A stretch of 64,000 nucleotides of DNA from Bacillus sp. AFS037270 (GTDB lineage: Bacteria; Bacillota; Bacilli; Bacillales_B; DSM-18226). Position 1 is the first letter of the stretch. Every line of letters starts with the position of its first letter. The stretch covers positions 23,129 through 87,128 of the forward strand of contig NZ_NUNF01000034.1 of assembly GCF_002585305.1 (NCBI RefSeq). Reading direction: 5' to 3'. A model generated the notes under the pieces. The model saw only the letters and a program-made list of their open reading frames with translations, was not told the DNA's origin and did no database searches. A program made the position numbers and the translations under genes. This document shows positions 17,920-26,059 of the stretch, piece after piece.

Positions 17920-18306
17920 TCATTTTACTCGTTCTACTAATTGAATTAATTCATGATTTGGTCCGTGAAAGAGAATCATACGACCGCCTTCCAACGTAGG
18001 CTTCACCTCATCTGAAGTAAAGACAATCTCATTTTCTTTTAAAAATTGGATTGTTACCTCAATGTTTTCAACTGTAAAAGCGAGATGATTCACAATTCCT
18101 GTTTCACTGTATTCCGTCTCTGCTGTTTTTTCTTGAATGAGTTCGATTTCCATATCCGGCTGAGCTTCAAGATATAAAAAGGCCATTTCGCGATCCGGTT
18201 TGCTGCCCCGAAGACGGACGCGAAAGCCAAACATCTCAGAATAAAACCGAATCGATTGATCCATGTCGAGCACCATGATGGCCACATGTTCCATTTTCCG
18301 TATCAT
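17920..18306 (-). CDS. VOC-family (glyoxalase-like) protein
   Basis: The 128-residue single VOC-fold protein starts MIRKMEHVAIMVLDMDQSIR, with AAGGAG six bases before ATG. Metal-ligand positions are plausible at His7, Glu63, His93 (VNHLAFTV) and Glu123 (ELIQLVE). Such proteins are small dioxygenases, isomerases or lyases. It lies 130 bases upstream of the extradiol dioxygenase on the same strand, so it may act on the ring-cleavage product or a CoA ester. Confidence 0.8.
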   Translation of the reverse strand: MIRKMEHVAIMVLDMDQSIRFYSEMFGFRVRLRGSKPDREMAFLYLEAQPDMEIELIQEKTAETEYSETGIVNHLAFTVENIEVTIQFLKENEIVFTSDEVKPTLEGGRMILFHGPNHELIQLVERVK

Positions 18307-18510
18307 TTAATTCTCCTTATTTGTTCAATTTTATGCGGAAACTGCAGAAGGTCCGAGGTCACAGAAAAATTGTTATTTATGACAGCTTTGCGTTTTATTG
18401 GCTTCCATTGGTCAGAATTGAAACCGCCTTTTGACATGACTGATGTTTTTTTCCAATTGCCTTGTCAGAAACGGACCCGCTTCTTGACATGATCCTCTGC
18501 TTTTGGCTCG

Positions 18511-18540
18511 AGGAAGCAAGAGAACCGTCTCCTGCTTCCT
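18511..18540 (-). terminator. Hairpin at the end of the amidase gene
   Basis: AGGAAGCA-GAGA pairs with TCTC-TGCTTCCT and overlaps the amidase stop. There is no T-run, so it may weaken rather than stop transcription into the VOC gene. Confidence 0.5.
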
Positions 18541-19957
18541 ATTGCTGAACATAGTTATGATTGTTTTTTAATGCCGCCACCCAATGCACTGATTTTTCGT
18601 AACAGTCTCCGATTTGTAGGACTCTTTTGTCTGAGAAAGGTTTTCCAATTAGCTGAAGTCCGACAGGGAGGGTTTCAGATGTGAAACCACATGGAACGGA
18701 TAAGGCCGGAAAGCCTAGAATATTCGCTAATGGCGTTTTGCCAAGAGTAAACATATTGCTGATGGCCATGGAAGGAACCATCGTGCCGATTTCAAACGGC
18801 GGCTGGACATTGGTTGGGCCGACTAATGCGTCAATTCCTTGTTCCTTCATTTGCTTAATCGTTTCTCTGACAAATTGGTCTCTCCTGCGCTGGGCACGGA
18901 GGTAGGCAGTTGCGGAAACCTTGCTGCCAAATTCAAAGCGATATTTCAAATCATCGCCGTATAAATGTCCGTATTTTTTCAATAACTTCTCATGGACAGA
19001 GACAACCTCTGATTGGGCGATTGCTTTTAAAGCGTCAAGAGCTTTGTCAATTCCCGGCAAGACAATTGGAATGATTTCTGCCCCAAGTGATTCTAATTGA
19101 CTAAATGCCCGGTCAATCACTTGTTTCACATCAGTATCAATTCCGGCAAACATGTATGGCTCATAGAAGCCCAGCCTTACACCTTTTAGGTCTCTTAATG
19201 ACTCTTCAAAAAAGACAGGATCATCTCTTTTTACAGATACACGATCTTTTGTATCATGCCCCTTCATCACTTCGAGCATGATGGCTGCATCCTCTACCGT
19301 CCTTGTCATTGGACCGACATGATCCAATGACAAGCTGAAAGGAAGACAACCTGATCTGCTGACCAATCCATAGGTTGGTTTAAATCCGACCGTGCCGCAG
19401 AACGCCGCTGGAAGTCGAATGGAGCCTGCTGTATCGGAACCGACAGCACCAAAGGCCATTCCTGCTACAGTTGCTACGGCTGACCCACCACTTGATCCGC
19501 CGGGAATTTTTTTCATATTCCAAGGGTTCTTCGTACTTCCATAATGAGGATTTTCCGTTGTTGCACCCATCGCAAATTCATGCAAGTTTGATTTTCCAAT
19601 GATAATCGCACCGGCTTCTCTTAGCTTTTGAACGGCTGTGGCATCATCGTCAGGGATCCAGTTATCAAAAATTTTCGAGCCGCCGGTTGTTTTCACACCC
19701 TTTGTTTGTAAAATATCCTTGACTGCTATAGGAATCCCGTGCAGCGGTCCCCTATCAAGATTGTTCATCATCTCTGTTTCCAGCTGCTTCGCCTGAGCTA
19801 GAGCCTCTTCTTCCATCACAGTAATAAAGGCATGTAATTTAGGTTCATGTTCGTAAATCTGTTTAAGGGTCATCTTTGTTAATTCAACGGGTGACAGCTG
19901 TTTATTTTTAATCGCGGTTCCAACGATTTCAATGGTTTCAAAAAGTAATTCATTCAT
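18539..19957 (-). CDS. Amidase signature family hydrolase
   Basis: This 472-residue amidase has the Ser-cisSer-Lys triad: Lys in IPIAVKDI, cis-Ser in GGSSGGSAVA and the nucleophile Ser in GSDTAGSIRLPAAFCG. It splits C-N amide bonds; the family includes GatA, indoleacetamide hydrolase and AtzE. The start at 19957 is chosen because TGAGGAT lies 8 bases before it and because it overlaps the stop of a small upstream gene by 8 bases. The aromatic-degradation neighbourhood suggests an aromatic or heterocyclic amide, or a ring-opened ureide-like product. Confidence 0.9.
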   Translation of the reverse strand: MNELLFETIEIVGTAIKNKQLSPVELTKMTLKQIYEHEPKLHAFITVMEEEALAQAKQLETEMMNNLDRGPLHGIPIAVKDILQTKGVKTTGGSKIFDNWIPDDDATAVQKLREAGAIIIGKSNLHEFAMGATTENPHYGSTKNPWNMKKIPGGSSGGSAVATVAGMAFGAVGSDTAGSIRLPAAFCGTVGFKPTYGLVSRSGCLPFSLSLDHVGPMTRTVEDAAIMLEVMKGHDTKDRVSVKRDDPVFFEESLRDLKGVRLGFYEPYMFAGIDTDVKQVIDRAFSQLESLGAEIIPIVLPGIDKALDALKAIAQSEVVSVHEKLLKKYGHLYGDDLKYRFEFGSKVSATAYLRAQRRRDQFVRETIKQMKEQGIDALVGPTNVQPPFEIGTMVPSMAISNMFTLGKTPLANILGFPALSVPCGFTSETLPVGLQLIGKPFSDKRVLQIGDCYEKSVHWVAALKNNHNYVQQ

Positions 19958-20066
19958 TGCTAGTATCCTCATAATCTTCTAGATTAAAAGTGAAGGCTGG
20001 CTCTAAGGTTGCTAATTCTATTTCTTCATCGTCTAAAATACTGCGCAAATATTCCTCCAATGTCAT
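19950..20066 (-). CDS. Tiny acidic protein overlapping the amidase start
   Basis: A 38-residue frame (MTLEEYLRSILDDEEIELAT, then LEPAFTFNLEDYEDTSNE) ends inside the first codons of the amidase, an ATGAATGA overlap that implies coupled translation. It begins after AGGGA. The size, acidity and position recall the small partner subunits of amidases such as GatC or AtzG, but no sequence match is claimed. It could stabilise the amidase or only couple its translation. Confidence 0.6.
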   Translation of the reverse strand: MTLEEYLRSILDDEEIELATLEPAFTFNLEDYEDTSNE

Positions 20067-20211
20067 GTCATCCCTGCTTTCACTACGAAATTCTTTGTTC
20101 ACGGGCTAAATGGGAAGACTTACCTTCTAAGAACTGTTTGAAAGGTTCCTGAGAGATTCATCATCCCGCTTTATCTATAACCCAAGTCTATTAAAAAGAA
20201 TCTCTATTCAA

Positions 20212-21492
20212 TTAAGACTTCACTTCCTGCCCATCCTTTTTAAATTGGTCTTTCATTGGAAAGGCCTCCTGCCAGGACTTTTCATTGCTGTCGTATAGTC
20301 CGGCACTGTACAGATTTTTCAAGGAATCATTATCCAGAGCAAATGGCTTCTTGCCTTCCTGGAAAGCATTCACCTGCTGAAGCAGCAAGCGGCGCATATG
20401 AATGACAGGCAGATCGCTTGTTCCAAGATGCTCTTTAGAGCGGTCTACAATCGCTCCCATTGTTTCGGTTGCCGCATGGTCTTGGTTAGCGATACCGCGG
20501 ATTCCGGTGAAATTGCCTGTGATTTGCAGCTCACGGTCTTGCTCATATTCATTTTCCAAATTCATTTGTTTTCTGAAATGTTCATCCAGCTTCAAGCCGC
20601 GGCGGTCATGATTGGCCTGGACATCAATCGGGTGGGTATGGGAAAACTGGACGTCCCAAGACCATGTGCTGTAGTCATCCCTTGGAATGAATGCATGCCA
20701 CATGCCGTCCTCACCTTCAAAACGAGGTGGGTACGTATAGAATGGCATGATATAGTGGATTTCCATAAAGGCATTATCTTTTTCGTTGCCGATTCCTACT
20801 GCCACACAGCGCTTTCCATAATTTGTATCCTCGACATCCTGATCAACCGGAGGGTTTTTCACAAGCGGATGGTTAGGGTCAATTCCTAAATCGGTACTTA
20901 AAATGCCATCTCCTACCTCCTGTTTGCCATGTGCTTTGTGTAGAAACGCCGCATGTACATAATCGAGATCATTTTCCATTACCTGTGCATAGTTACATTC
21001 CTGCCATACCCGCTCGGACATCATATAATCATCCGGCAGCCCCATCCAATAGAACTCAGGGAATTCCGGCTGCTCTTCCTCCGGACCCATGTACGTCCAA
21101 ATCATGCCTTTTACCTCTTTCACCGGATAGCTTTTAATCTTGATTTTCTTTCTAAACTTTGGATCGCCCTTTTCGGATGGAATGTCAGTACATTCACCCT
21201 TCGTATTAAACTTCCAGCCATGGTACATACAGGTGAGTCCGCAGCCGTCATTAATCCCAAAATATAGTGAAGTCCCTCTGTGCGGGCAGGCCTCCTCCAT
21301 CAAGCCGACCTTTCCTTCTGTATCACGGAAAGCGATTAAATCTTCCCCAAGCAGTCTCACACGCTGCGGTTTTCCATCAGGTTTTATTTCATCTGACTTT
21401 AACGCTGGAATCCAATAGCGGCGGAATAATTCACCCATTGGTGTGCTAGGGCCTGTACGTGTTAATAAATGATTATCTTGTTTTGATAGCAT
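20212..21492 (-). CDS. Rieske non-haem iron oxygenase, large subunit
   Basis: The 426-residue protein has the Rieske [2Fe-2S] motif Cys69-x-His71 ... Cys88-x2-His91 (ACPHRG, CMYHGW). The mononuclear iron site is NDLDYVHAAFLH, giving His180 and His185. The length and order match phthalate or phenoxybenzoate dioxygenase-type alpha subunits that work without a beta subunit. It would hydroxylate or demethylate an aromatic ring. The reductase is not encoded here, though the ferredoxin at 16502 could donate electrons. A motif shared with the 29.2-kb promoter lies about 110 bases upstream. Confidence 0.92.
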   Translation of the reverse strand: MLSKQDNHLLTRTGPSTPMGELFRRYWIPALKSDEIKPDGKPQRVRLLGEDLIAFRDTEGKVGLMEEACPHRGTSLYFGINDGCGLTCMYHGWKFNTKGECTDIPSEKGDPKFRKKIKIKSYPVKEVKGMIWTYMGPEEEQPEFPEFYWMGLPDDYMMSERVWQECNYAQVMENDLDYVHAAFLHKAHGKQEVGDGILSTDLGIDPNHPLVKNPPVDQDVEDTNYGKRCVAVGIGNEKDNAFMEIHYIMPFYTYPPRFEGEDGMWHAFIPRDDYSTWSWDVQFSHTHPIDVQANHDRRGLKLDEHFRKQMNLENEYEQDRELQITGNFTGIRGIANQDHAATETMGAIVDRSKEHLGTSDLPVIHMRRLLLQQVNAFQEGKKPFALDNDSLKNLYSAGLYDSNEKSWQEAFPMKDQFKKDGQEVKS

Positions 21493-21603
21493 GTGTAAAT
21501 ACCTCCTAATTTACCGAGAATATTATCTGAAAATTTAAAATTTATAATTATATACTAGTGAAATAAATGATTGTATTCAATGTATGAATCGGTTCGAAAT
21601 TTT

Positions 21604-21635
21604 TTCATTTATACAACCGAAACATACAGTAGCTA
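21604..21635. promoter_or_regulatory. Shared upstream motif, copy A
   Basis: A 32-base stretch (TTCATTTATACAACCGAAAC then ATACAGTAGCTA) matches 25 of 32 bases of 29181-29212. The core is TACARCCGAAA-YR-TACAG. It lies upstream of the Rieske gene and is a candidate binding site for the PucR-type regulator at 29283. Confidence 0.6.
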
Positions 21636-21798
21636 TTTCCCATAAATTTTTAAAAGACAATAGATTCACAAGCCTTACTGAAAAATAATAGAATCTATTT
21701 TTTTATGATTACTTACCATAAGTACTCATCGATGGGCTGTTTTTGTTCTTTTACTTGTTGTTCACAACCAAATCAAAAAGTCTTTCATTCCTCACTTG

Positions 21799-21859
21799 TA
21801 AAAAAAGAAATGGGGACGAGTACTATTACTTCCTATGAAGCAATAATACTCGTCCCCAT
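21799..21859 (-). terminator. Strong terminator, minus strand
   Basis: A 23-bp stem with a 4-base loop (arms beginning ATGGGGACGAGTA) is fully paired only in minus-strand RNA, where both irregular positions become G-U. A T7 run follows. It ends the operon whose last gene stops at 22008. Confidence 0.85.
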
Positions 21860-21879
21860 GAACCTTATAAAGAAGACTT

Positions 21880-22007
21880 CCATCAGTGGGGTTTTCCTTC
21901 ATCCCCTCTGATGGTTAGTCGCACTTATCGGACCTTTACGGCAGTTGGATCTCCCACTAGCATCTTATTGAACCACCAGAATCTTCAGGTGGGAATCTTA
22001 ATGCCCG
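21880..22007. repeat. Structured sequence, possibly an IS200/IS605-type end
   Basis: GATCTCCCAC (21948) pairs with GTGGGAATC (21989), and CCACC/GGTGG nest inside. The sequence CACTTATCGGACCTTTACGG and its surroundings resemble ends of IS605-type elements as I recall them. No transposase is present, and the next gene's stop lies at the border. Confidence 0.3.
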
Positions 22008-23249
22008 TTAAGAGTGGGATAATATATCCTCTAATACCCTTAGAGCATTCCCTCCAATAATCTTTTGAATATCTTGAAATGTATAGTCATGTTTTATCAT
22101 CCATCGGATCATATTCTTCGTTGCTTCAGTCGGATTTTCCAACCCTTTTACATAGGAGGACTCTTGAAATTGTTCTCCATGCGATTCACTAAGGGATAAC
22201 ATGTCATCAAATGCGTGCTGCAAACCTACATGATCGCCAAAAAATGTATCAGGGCCGAGGCCTACATGGTCAATTCCAACTAGATCAATTAAATACTCCA
22301 AATGCTCCATGACAGATTCAATCGTATGCTGGTTTGGATTTTTGGATGAAAGAGTGGTATTCGGTGCTGCACAAACCCCGATGATGCCACCCTTCTCAGC
22401 ACAAGCCTTTATTACCTCATCCGATTTCATTCTTGGGGAGTTCCAAACAGCACGTGCTCCTGCATGTGTAATAAAAACGGGGTCTTCACTTGCCTCAATG
22501 ACTTCCAAACTCGTCAAGTCACCACAATGTGAGATATCAATGACCATCCCCACCAGATTCATTCTTTCAACAACCTTGTGGCCGAATTTCGTTAACCCGC
22601 TGTCATTTTTCTCGATTAAACCGGATCCTAATGTATTGGCTTCATTATAGGTAATGCCCATGCATCGAATCCCTAGTCCATATAAAACATCTACACGGTC
22701 CACTTCATTTTCTAATATACTTGCTGCCTCTAATGAAGGCAGAATCGCAATGCGGTCAGTTTTTTTTGCATCCAGTAAATCCTGATAATTTTTTGCAAGA
22801 TAAGCGGTAGTTTGTTTCGCCATATCACAATAACGAATACCTAATGTTAAAATCACATCATCCCATTTTAGCCCATTCGTAGAAGTCAAAATCGAGATTC
22901 CATCCATAAAATTTTCAAATATAACGTCCACGCCAGATAAGGCCAGCCCTTCATAGTCAAATGCAGTGTGAAGCTGCCGGCAATAAGGAATAATATCCTC
23001 TTGTTTTTTTGGTACTACAAAACCGTGATCTCTAAGAGATACAATAGGGTAATATTTTAATAAGGTTTCAAAAATCCTTTCCTGATCTTCTCTAAGCTTG
23101 ATTTCAACTGTCTGCCGATATTTTTCTGACTGCGGCAGCTGAAATGGCTTATAATGTTTTCCTGGAGTTAAGTATTGAAAGGATTGATAGCCGTCATAGT
23201 TCTTTACGATCCTGCTTTTCACTTCATTTTTTTGCGGCGTCATAACCAT
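22008..23249 (-). CDS. Membrane dipeptidase-like protein (peptidase family M19)
   Basis: The 413-residue metallohydrolase has M19 marks: bridging Glu173 (PSLEAAS), His241 (IDISHCG), His262 and Arg266 (THAGARA) and Asp334 (GLGPDTFFG). The usual first metal motif HxD near the N-terminus is not seen; SLRDHGF occupies that place. The active site may therefore differ. Family members split dipeptides or related amides. It starts after AGGAGG and lies 28 bases after the permease gene, suggesting import and hydrolysis of one compound. Confidence 0.8.
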   Translation of the reverse strand: MVMTPQKNEVKSRIVKNYDGYQSFQYLTPGKHYKPFQLPQSEKYRQTVEIKLREDQERIFETLLKYYPIVSLRDHGFVVPKKQEDIIPYCRQLHTAFDYEGLALSGVDVIFENFMDGISILTSTNGLKWDDVILTLGIRYCDMAKQTTAYLAKNYQDLLDAKKTDRIAILPSLEAASILENEVDRVDVLYGLGIRCMGITYNEANTLGSGLIEKNDSGLTKFGHKVVERMNLVGMVIDISHCGDLTSLEVIEASEDPVFITHAGARAVWNSPRMKSDEVIKACAEKGGIIGVCAAPNTTLSSKNPNQHTIESVMEHLEYLIDLVGIDHVGLGPDTFFGDHVGLQHAFDDMLSLSESHGEQFQESSYVKGLENPTEATKNMIRWMIKHDYTFQDIQKIIGGNALRVLEDILSHS

Positions 23250-23277
23250 TTTTCTACCTCCTAAAATGTTTCATAGT

Positions 23278-24654
23278 TTACAAGAGAAAATAGCCGATCG
23301 ATATACCAATGGCTCCGAAAAGTAAGCAAAACGGCAAGTTATTTAACGTAATCCGGTATGGATTTTGCTGGGTTGCCACGGAAGTCATGGTAACTGTTAC
23401 CCCGTAAGCTCCGACTGTTGCAGTAGCCAGTGCACTAGTAATCATCACGATACCAATACTAAGTGGATTTACCATCCCGTATAAAGGCTGGATCACTTTA
23501 AATAAAACACCAATCGTGGCGATCGCATGTACACCGATTAATCCCCCCAGTAAAAAAACAACCTGAATAAAAATTAAGATCACAATGGGATACTCACTAA
23601 AGGCAAGAAACGGCTGTTTGATAACATCTTGAAAGGAAGTCCCGTTTAAACTGTTGGAAAAGAGCGAAAGGGAAAGAAACAAGACAACAAAATTCTGCAT
23701 TTTGTTGGTGCGTTCCCGCCAAGTCTTCCAACCAATCACCTTATAACTTTTCCATCTTTTTATAAAAATGGCCCAGCATAGAGAAAACACCGGAATCACA
23801 AGTGCAACTGATAAAATAAAACTTAGTTGTAACAAACTCCCGGTCAGAATAACAACGATTAAAAAAATGGCTAAAGCCATTACTAGTTTGATGATTTGAA
23901 CCGTAATTTTTTTGAAATCAATCTTCTGGTTTACACATTTATCGTGTTCAACGTTTATCGACCGAAAACTTTTTTTCCCGATGATCCAATCAAGGGAAAT
24001 CACAATAATGGAACAGAGTAACAGCCATGGCAATAGGGATAAATAACTGATACCTGTTGAATCTACTGTAATGGCCACAATAATCTCCGTCGGGCTCCAG
24101 ATTAATGCTAGAGCCAGCGCTCTTAGGGTGGTTTTACTAATAAAGATTTTCCTTGTTTTTTGCGGGATATTTTGTAAACTTGATTGTAATACCTCCTGCG
24201 ATAATGTTAAGGCCGATATATTAATAAACCCTGTTAATAGATAGGTCGTAATCGAACTCCTAACATATAGATTTCCTAAATTATCTACTTTTCCTTTCAT
24301 TAATTCATTTAGTCTTCGGTCAAATCTACCGGCATGGACAACACTGGTCATAAGAGGAAGAACCGTCAACAAAGCCAGCAATGACATGTTTGAAGACATA
24401 TATAGAGGCAGAAGTACAATAGATAATCCCGCATTCATTAAAAATAGCAGACCCGTAAAACTAAAAATGATACATAAAATTTTAAATAATTTACTTGCTC
24501 CTTTGAAAGAGATAAATACGAGAATAATAGCCATTACTCCAATGAAGTATCGGATGATTTCATTCGGCAAAAAAGCCGTAAATATGTTAAACGAAAAAGT
24601 AAGTGTATATAGGATATACAAATGACTATTCACCCAGGAAGAAAATGTACGCAT
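23278..24654 (-). CDS. Multi-pass membrane permease, family uncertain
   Basis: This 458-residue protein has about 11-12 hydrophobic segments, a short basic cytoplasmic loop near residue 110 (HAGRFDRRLNELMKGK) and a Gly/Ala-rich C-terminal segment (SALATATVGAYGVTVTMTS). The general layout resembles ion-transporter-superfamily carriers such as DctM or ArsB-like proteins, but no diagnostic motif is seen. AAAGGAGT precedes the start. The position before the M19 gene and after two CoA transferases points to uptake of the pathway substrate. Confidence 0.7.
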   Translation of the reverse strand: MRTFSSWVNSHLYILYTLTFSFNIFTAFLPNEIIRYFIGVMAIILVFISFKGASKLFKILCIIFSFTGLLFLMNAGLSIVLLPLYMSSNMSLLALLTVLPLMTSVVHAGRFDRRLNELMKGKVDNLGNLYVRSSITTYLLTGFINISALTLSQEVLQSSLQNIPQKTRKIFISKTTLRALALALIWSPTEIIVAITVDSTGISYLSLLPWLLLCSIIVISLDWIIGKKSFRSINVEHDKCVNQKIDFKKITVQIIKLVMALAIFLIVVILTGSLLQLSFILSVALVIPVFSLCWAIFIKRWKSYKVIGWKTWRERTNKMQNFVVLFLSLSLFSNSLNGTSFQDVIKQPFLAFSEYPIVILIFIQVVFLLGGLIGVHAIATIGVLFKVIQPLYGMVNPLSIGIVMITSALATATVGAYGVTVTMTSVATQQNPYRITLNNLPFCLLFGAIGISIGYFLL

Positions 24655-24738
24655 GATTGTTACTCCTTTATTTACAACACATCACTACCGACAAAACATG
24701 TAGTTTAACAAACAAAAAACGGATTTTTTCTATATATT

Positions 24739-24774
24739 AGTTAATGAGTTGACTCTTAAATCAACTCATTAACT
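24739..24774. repeat. Perfect 14-bp inverted repeat between CoA transferase and permease genes
   Basis: AGTTAATGAGTTGA and TCAACTCATTAACT flank an 8-base loop. No T-run follows on the minus strand. It may be an mRNA-processing or attenuation hairpin inside the operon. Confidence 0.6.
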
Positions 24775-24837
24775 GAATAGGAATAATCCCTCTAACATGA
24801 TTTAACAGTCCTATCACATAAATAAAACTTCCATGTG

Positions 24838-26043
24838 CTAGTTAGTAAGATTCGTTTTTAAATTTGATAGCAATTCTTCATTATGTTCCCCTACTAATGG
24901 AGGTCGTGTGATACTCCCGGGAGTCTCATGAAATTTATATGGCGGACCCGGATAGGTAAACCATTCGTTTACTTCAGGATGATAAACGGATTCAAAGACC
25001 TGTCGATCTTCAGCTAAATGTTGATCATGAATCATATCTTCCGGTGCGCGAACCGGTGCCCAAGGAAGGCCGATGCTCTGCGCAGTATGATAAATATAGT
25101 CTGATTCAAATTGAATACAAAAACGCTCTAATACATCTGTTACATGCTCCATTCTTTCAGCACGGAACCGATCATTTACATATCTTTCGTCTCCCAAATC
25201 CTCCTCAAGCTGATTCGATGACAGCCAAGAAACCAAGCTTTTCCATCTCTTTACATCCAAATAAGTATTTAAAACGAGAATATATTTTCCATCCTTACAT
25301 TTGAGATTCCAGCGTACAGAACGATTTGGCAGGGCATGCCGGCCTGTTTGGCGGATGACATGTTCCTTTTGATAAATCCAATATGGCAGGGACATTTCAG
25401 TAGAGACTGTCACGCAGTCATGTACAGCTATATCAATAAATTGACCTTTATTTTTAAAATCACGATATAACAAGGCACTTACAATCCCCATCGCGGCAAA
25501 ATATCCTGCAAGATGGTAGGATTGTCCACCGGTTGGGGCTATAGGAGGAGCATCAGGTACATCATCATACCCGGTGACAGCCATTATACCGCCGAGAGCT
25601 AATTGGACAATGTCAGATGATTGGTATTGACTCCATGGCCCTTCCTGGCCAAAAGGGGTAACAGAGCAATATACCAGTTTTGGAAATTCTTTTGATAAGG
25701 TATGATAATCCAAGCCCCATTCTTTCATCTGACCTGGTTTATTGCCTTCAAGAATTACATCTGTCTGAGTTAGTAACCGGACAATTGTTTCCTGCCCTTC
25801 CTTTGTCGTGATATCTAGGGTAATCGACTTTTTGGATGTATTGTAATTCCAGAAATACAGGCTTCCATTTTTATCAGGAATATCCTTGTAAAATGGGCAT
25901 ATCTTTCTTGAGGGCACACCCTCCTTCGGTTCCACCTTGATCACTTCTGCTCCCATATCTGCCAACAGCTTTCCGGCAAATTGAGTGAATTGATCTCCTA
26001 TCTCAAGTATCCTTATTCCTTTTAAAGCTGCCTTCTCCACCAT
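24838..26043 (-). CDS. Class III CoA transferase (CaiB/BaiF family), first of a pair
   Basis: A protein of about 401 residues with the class III start (LKGIRILEIGDQFTQFAGKL, ADMGAEVIKVEPKEG) and the segment PGQMKEWGLDY. The catalytic Asp expected near residue 170 is probably in the region SSDIVQLALGG. These enzymes move CoA between acyl groups. It lies 14 bases after another CaiB-type gene; such adjacent pairs form heterodimers in benzylsuccinate CoA transferase (BbsEF). AAGGAGG precedes the ATGATG start. Confidence 0.88.
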   Translation of the reverse strand: MVEKAALKGIRILEIGDQFTQFAGKLLADMGAEVIKVEPKEGVPSRKICPFYKDIPDKNGSLYFWNYNTSKKSITLDITTKEGQETIVRLLTQTDVILEGNKPGQMKEWGLDYHTLSKEFPKLVYCSVTPFGQEGPWSQYQSSDIVQLALGGIMAVTGYDDVPDAPPIAPTGGQSYHLAGYFAAMGIVSALLYRDFKNKGQFIDIAVHDCVTVSTEMSLPYWIYQKEHVIRQTGRHALPNRSVRWNLKCKDGKYILVLNTYLDVKRWKSLVSWLSSNQLEEDLGDERYVNDRFRAERMEHVTDVLERFCIQFESDYIYHTAQSIGLPWAPVRAPEDMIHDQHLAEDRQVFESVYHPEVNEWFTYPGPPYKFHETPGSITRPPLVGEHNEELLSNLKTNLTN

Positions 26044-26059
26044 CATTTCCTCCTTCCTT

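Noticed and set aside
20398..20889. 163-codon plus-strand open frame inside the Rieske gene
   Set aside because: The minus-strand Rieske protein has all metal motifs; the plus frame is antisense noise.
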